Shown here: positions 60,806 through 64,000 of the stretch, in pieces | How positions within the stretch are numbered: the stretch's first letter is position 1 | Layout: every line of letters starts with the position of its first letter | Assembly: GCF_049943335.1 (NCBI RefSeq) | Contig: NZ_JBNFVY010000002.1 | Coordinates: forward strand, 62,001 to 126,000 | From: JBNFVY01 sp049943335 | Lineage (GTDB): Bacteria; Pseudomonadota; Alphaproteobacteria; Rhodobacterales; Rhodobacteraceae | Length of the DNA stretch: 64,000 nt | Direction of reading: 5' to 3' | Position numbers and translations under genes: made by a program | Notes under the pieces: model-generated | What the model was told of the DNA's origin: nothing | The model's database searches: none | What the model saw: only the letters and a program-made list of their open reading frames with translations

Positions 60806-61777
60806 TCATTGCTGGGTAATAAATGCGCGAATTTCGTCAGCGACCGTCGCGTTGATCTTTCTGGCTTCCTCCCAGCCAACACGACGTGCCGTCTCGTTCC
60901 AGATCTTTGCCTGGTCGGCTGGCAACACGATGGTTTCGATGCCTGCTTCTGTCTGCCGCGCGATTTCCCTTGCGTCATTTTCGGCGACCAGGTAGTTCCC
61001 GCGTTCCAGTTCAAGCATCATCTCGTTCAGCAACGCCTGCTGTTCTTCAGACATGCTTTCCCATAGCTTCAGATTCATCAGCACGTGACCGTTGCCGGTA
61101 AAGAACCCAGGTTCGACGCGATATTTCGTCACCTGATCCCAGCTATAATCAAAGATGCCTTCAGCGACCCAGCCGTAACCGTCGACCACCCCGCGCTCCA
61201 TGAGCGTATAAACCTCGGGCACAGGGGCCGAATGGGTTGACGCCCCAAGCGCCGAGAAAAACGCCTGGTAGGCCGTGGACACGCGGATGTCGATCCCGCT
61301 GAGATCGGCGGAATCGATCGGTTTGTTCAGGTAAAGATAGTAGGGCGACGTGTCATAGGTGCGGCCCAGATAATGCAGGCCCTTTTCGGCGTGCAGATTC
61401 TGAATGTATTCGTAACCGCCATTCTGGCGAAGCTCTGCGATATCGACCTCGGACAACTTGAAGAAGTCGGCCTCGGGCAGAACGTTGGTGTACCAGCCGC
61501 CCGTCACGTAGGCCATGCCGTAGACACCGCCCTTTACCTTCTTGACGATCTGCACCGGGCTGCCGATGGCCGGCGCACCGCCCAGGTAGTCGATCTGCAC
61601 CAGACCCTTGCCGCGCTCGTTCAGTTCATCAATGAACGCCTCATAGCGCGATGCAATAATCGATCCGGCGGTCCAGCCGCTCACAGCGCGGATCGTTACT
61701 TCTTCGGCCAGTGCCGGAACTGCCGTCGCCAGAAGCGCCAGCGCTGCGACAGTGTTTCTCGTCAGAACCTTCAACAT
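60806..61777 (-). CDS. dctP: TRAP transporter substrate-binding protein
   Basis: A 323-aa DctP-family periplasmic binding protein. Signal peptide ending VPALAEE; SGWTAGSIIASRYEAFIDELNERG, the Arg-containing DIRVSTAYQAFFSALGAS (ligand-carboxylate contact), and EVYTLMERGVVDGYGWVAEGI. Strong AAAGGGAGG. It follows the hydratase-aldolase gene; ligand probably an (aryl) organic acid (inference from the neighbour). Confidence 0.92.
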   Translation of the reverse strand: MLKVLTRNTVAALALLATAVPALAEEVTIRAVSGWTAGSIIASRYEAFIDELNERGKGLVQIDYLGGAPAIGSPVQIVKKVKGGVYGMAYVTGGWYTNVLPEADFFKLSEVDIAELRQNGGYEYIQNLHAEKGLHYLGRTYDTSPYYLYLNKPIDSADLSGIDIRVSTAYQAFFSALGASTHSAPVPEVYTLMERGVVDGYGWVAEGIFDYSWDQVTKYRVEPGFFTGNGHVLMNLKLWESMSEEQQALLNEMMLELERGNYLVAENDAREIARQTEAGIETIVLPADQAKIWNETARRVGWEEARKINATVADEIRAFITQQ

Positions 61778-61847
61778 GGTCTTTTCCTCCCTTTGAATGG
61801 TTTTGGCGCCCGGCGCTTATGGCCGGATCACCAGTTTTTTCAGGTCT

Positions 61848-62849
61848 TCACAGATCAAATGCGCCCTGCTTGACTTCGTCCGAAACCGCGTTCCATCTGC
61901 GCGCAGCTTCGACGGTGCCTTCCAGATAGGCTTTTGGCATCAGATCGAACGGGGGGCGTGTCGGGCCCGCGTTGATATATCCCGCAGCGTTGAAACGTTC
62001 CTTTTCCAACGGAATGTTGTATTTGGAAAATTCGCGGAAATCGCCGTTGGGAAAGAAGGTCTCGTAGCTCCAGGTGATCCGATCTGTGAGCCTTTGGGCC
62101 ATTTCGTCTTCACCGGCGGTGATCAAATCGCGCAGTTTGGTGCAAGGCAGCATGCCGCAGCTTGCTGATCCGGCCCAGGCGGCCACGGATACATCGGCGT
62201 CGACTTCCCGGGCTTTCAGCCAATCGCGTTCCAGCGGCAACAGCCGGATCCGGCCCTTCACGGCCTCTAGACTGCGCGCGTAGATGTCGTCGACACCGAT
62301 CGTCTTGGCGGCCACGACCTGCGGGATCTCGGCAAGCTCGGCCCAGGTTTCGGGGGTAATCCGCCCCTTGAAGGCTTCGGGATTGTCGTAAATCACAATG
62401 CCCAGTTCCGGCACTGCTGCAGACACGTCGCGATAATATTGCACGATCGCCTCGGGCGCCAATTGGCACCACATGGGGCGCCCCAGCATGGTTCCATGGG
62501 CGCCAAGATCGCGCACGAACTTCATGCGTTCAATGGTTTCGCGTGTGCTCTGCATCGTTGTCCCGATACAGACAGGCACGCGTCCGGCCACCGCTTCGAC
62601 CACCGTCGTGACGTACAATTTCCATTCTTCGGGGGTCAGCGTGGCTTCTTCACCGAAGGTGCCGTTGGTCAGGATGGCGTCGACGCCGTCTTCGATGATC
62701 TGGTTGACGGCGCGGCGTGTCTCTTCGACATCGATGGCGACGCCTTCATACAGCGGGTCGGCCGCCTCAGGTGTGCTGCACGAGGGGATAATTCCCCAGA
62801 TTCCTGTCACGTCTGCAACCGTAATTCGGCATCCGTTGGCGTTTGGCAT
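61848..62849 (-). CDS. NahE/PhdJ-like hydratase-aldolase (DHDPS superfamily)
   Basis: A 333-aa class I aldolase-like protein. Blocks NGTFGEEATLTPEEW, LGRPMWCQLAPEAIVQYYRDV, VIYDNPEAFKGRITPE and VVAAKTIGVDD (Schiff-base Lys) follow trans-o-hydroxybenzylidenepyruvate hydratase-aldolase, which cleaves aryl-2-oxobut-3-enoates to an aldehyde plus pyruvate, rather than DapA. ATG at 62849 behind GGGAGAG. First gene of a cluster with a TRAP importer; AraC diverges. Exact substrate unknown. Confidence 0.82.
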   Translation of the reverse strand: MPNANGCRITVADVTGIWGIIPSCSTPEAADPLYEGVAIDVEETRRAVNQIIEDGVDAILTNGTFGEEATLTPEEWKLYVTTVVEAVAGRVPVCIGTTMQSTRETIERMKFVRDLGAHGTMLGRPMWCQLAPEAIVQYYRDVSAAVPELGIVIYDNPEAFKGRITPETWAELAEIPQVVAAKTIGVDDIYARSLEAVKGRIRLLPLERDWLKAREVDADVSVAAWAGSASCGMLPCTKLRDLITAGEDEMAQRLTDRITWSYETFFPNGDFREFSKYNIPLEKERFNAAGYINAGPTRPPFDLMPKAYLEGTVEAARRWNAVSDEVKQGAFDL

Positions 62850-63005
62850 TGCTTCTCTCCCAATAGTGCAAAAACACTGGCCGTCCGTGACTTCCTGCAT
62901 TTGAGGCACGGCCATTCCATGGTCATAACTTAGGGACAGCGATGAAGATGGCGCTACCGGGTCTTTGGACATAGAATAACGCGATTCAGACAAAAGGCCG
63001 GCTTC

Positions 63006-63770
63006 ATGAAATACCTACCACCCAACAGCTACGACAAACCCGGATCGCTGATATCCTTCACCGTGCGCCAATGCGCGAACCTCACGGTGGTGCCGCGCCA
63101 TAGCCACGCGCACCCGCAACTTCTCTATACCACGACCGGATTTCTTCAGGTGCGCACCGACAGCGGCAAGTGGGTGGTACCAAACGGCCAGGCCTTCTGG
63201 CTACCGTCAGACGTGGCGCACGAGGTTACGTGCAACGGCAGCGTGACCATGCACAGCCTGTTTTTCAACACCTCTGGCGACGCCGAATTTCTGGACACCT
63301 GCAGCGTGGTCACAATTTCCCCTCTGCTGAAAGAGCTGATCCTGTACACCACCCGGACAGTCGACACGCTGGATTCGGCCGCCTCTGAGCGCCTGATCTC
63401 GGTCATTCTGGACCAGGTCAGCCACCTGCCCGCCGAGCCGCTGTTCCTGCCGGTCGCAAGTGATTCCCGCCTAAAACCCATTATCGACGGGCTTCTGGAC
63501 GATCCGTCCGATTCACAGTCGCTCGATGCATGGGCCAACGAAGTGGGCAGTTGCGCGCGCACCCTGTCGCGGCTGTTTATCACACAAACCGGCCTGACCT
63601 TTGGCAGGTGGCGCGAAAGGGCGCGGGTGATCGCGGCGTTGAAAGGGTTGTCGGAAGGTCGCAGCGTGACCGAAATGGCCTACGCGTTGGATTACCGCTC
63701 GCAAAGCGCCTTTATCAACATGTTCAAACGGACAACCGGACGCACACCTGGAAAGTTCTTTACGCACTGA
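63006..63770 (+). CDS. AraC-family regulator
   Basis: A 254-aa regulator. Cupin-type N-terminal sensor (RHSHAHPQLLYTTTGFLQVRT, about 31-60) and C-terminal double helix-turn-helix (WANEVGSCARTLSRLFITQTGLTFGRWRERARVIAAL, then EMAYALDYRSQSAFINMFKRTTGRTPGKFF). Diverges from the hydratase-aldolase/TRAP cluster over 156 nt, where an inverted pair TGGCCGT/ACGGCCA (62878-62884, 62908-62914) may be an operator. Likely the local activator. Confidence 0.9.
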   Translation: MKYLPPNSYDKPGSLISFTVRQCANLTVVPRHSHAHPQLLYTTTGFLQVRTDSGKWVVPNGQAFWLPSDVAHEVTCNGSVTMHSLFFNTSGDAEFLDTCSVVTISPLLKELILYTTRTVDTLDSAASERLISVILDQVSHLPAEPLFLPVASDSRLKPIIDGLLDDPSDSQSLDAWANEVGSCARTLSRLFITQTGLTFGRWRERARVIAALKGLSEGRSVTEMAYALDYRSQSAFINMFKRTTGRTPGKFFTH

Positions 63771-63907
63771 CTGTCGTCATTTCGCACACGCGGACCGATG
63801 CGATCATCGGTTATGCGCGGTCGCGAGGTATTTACGCTGCACGCACTATTCGGCACAGTTCGGCCAAACACCTGATCCATAACCATGCACAGCGTGCGCC
63901 ACCCCGC

Positions 63908-63929
63908 ACGGGCCGGCGCAACGGCCCGT
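63908..63929. terminator. inverted repeat near right edge
   Basis: ACGGGCC (63908-63914) and GGCCCGT (63923-63929), 8-nt loop, just beyond the stop of the partial gene at 63939. No strong T tract. Confidence 0.45.
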
Positions 63930-63938
63930 CTCTCGGTC

Positions 63939-64000
63939 CTATGTCTTCGGGAACAGTTCGGAATCCTCGACCACCTTTTGCGCAAGAAGCAGGCTGCATT
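63939..64000 (-). CDS. 3' end of a gene running off the window
   Basis: On the minus strand the frame reads SLLLAQKVVEDSELFPKT then TAG. The codon use fits coding sequence and a hairpin follows. Too short to assign a family. Confidence 0.5.
   Translation of the reverse strand, partial: CSLLLAQKVVEDSELFPKT

Overview
The window is a high-GC chromosomal segment with dense, mostly house-keeping gene content. It most resembles a marine Roseobacter-group alphaproteobacterium (Rhodobacteraceae). Pointers are a PleD-type REC-REC-GGDEF regulator, DUF3572, DUF983, DUF6280 and Hint_2-type proteins, a Flp pilin whose processing region reads GAVTVDWVVL, a TRAP transporter, MetR divergent from MetF, and a pcm-tolC-popZ-like block. 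This is inference from family content; no species can be named. Several intergenic gaps carry short exact tandem duplications.

Layout, left to right. 0-7 kb: tyrC-hisC (coupled), homospermidine synthase, rpsD with its own promoter and terminator, a Hint-domain protein and an LpxR-like outer-membrane enzyme. 7-11 kb: a signalling patch with an H-NOX-like protein translationally coupled to an HNOBA-GGDEF cyclase, a divergent MarR regulator, DUF3572 and a PleD-like cyclase. 11-13.3 kb: an ECF sigma factor, a putative anti-sigma factor, a periplasmic heavy-metal-sensor protein and a four-EF-hand protein, all on one strand. 13.4-24 kb: DUF983, a NUDIX hydrolase, a dehydrogenase/thioesterase fusion, two lipoproteins, an aldo/keto reductase, an orphan ImuA-like protein, metG, a lytic transglycosylase, the coupled 5-oxoprolinase operon pxpB-pxpC-pxpA and tRNA-Leu(UAA). 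24-36.6 kb: rhomboid protease, Flp pilin, SuhB, a glycine-rich small protein, metR/metF, a PaaI thioesterase, a DUF2235 hydrolase, a lone molybdenum hydroxylase large subunit, valS and an enoyl-CoA hydratase. 36.7-48.8 kb: a second HisC-like aminotransferase, a class V aminotransferase, a tyrosine phosphatase with an MsbA-like ABC exporter, a TIGR04283-like glycosyltransferase, ygfZ with a fructosamine-kinase-like gene, efp, DUF6280, a VIT1-family transporter, a PopZ-like protein, tolC and pcm.

48.9-58.3 kb is the most coherent accessory block. It opens with tRNA-Cys and a decayed tyrosine integrase. Then comes a minus-strand locus headed by a cobalamin riboswitch: btuB, btuF, btuC, btuD, cbiZ, a 335-aa protein of uncertain role, exbB, exbD, exbD and tonB. 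Neighbouring genes overlap or nearly touch. It reads as a self-contained corrinoid import and salvage system with its own Ton motor. The 335-aa protein is the part without a clear function.

58.3-64 kb: about 0.5 kb with no recognisable gene, then a substrate-specific cluster read leftward (NahE/PhdJ-like hydratase-aldolase, TRAP dctP, dctQ, dctM) with a divergent AraC regulator, and the 3' end of one further gene at the right edge. Two strong hairpins lie between dctP and dctQ.

The best candidates for something not already routine are: the H-NOX-like protein that lacks both the heme-ligating histidine and the YxSxR motif yet is fused by overlap to an intact cyclase; the uncharacterised protein inside the riboswitch-controlled corrinoid/Ton operon; and the sigma/anti-sigma/metal-sensor/EF-hand group.
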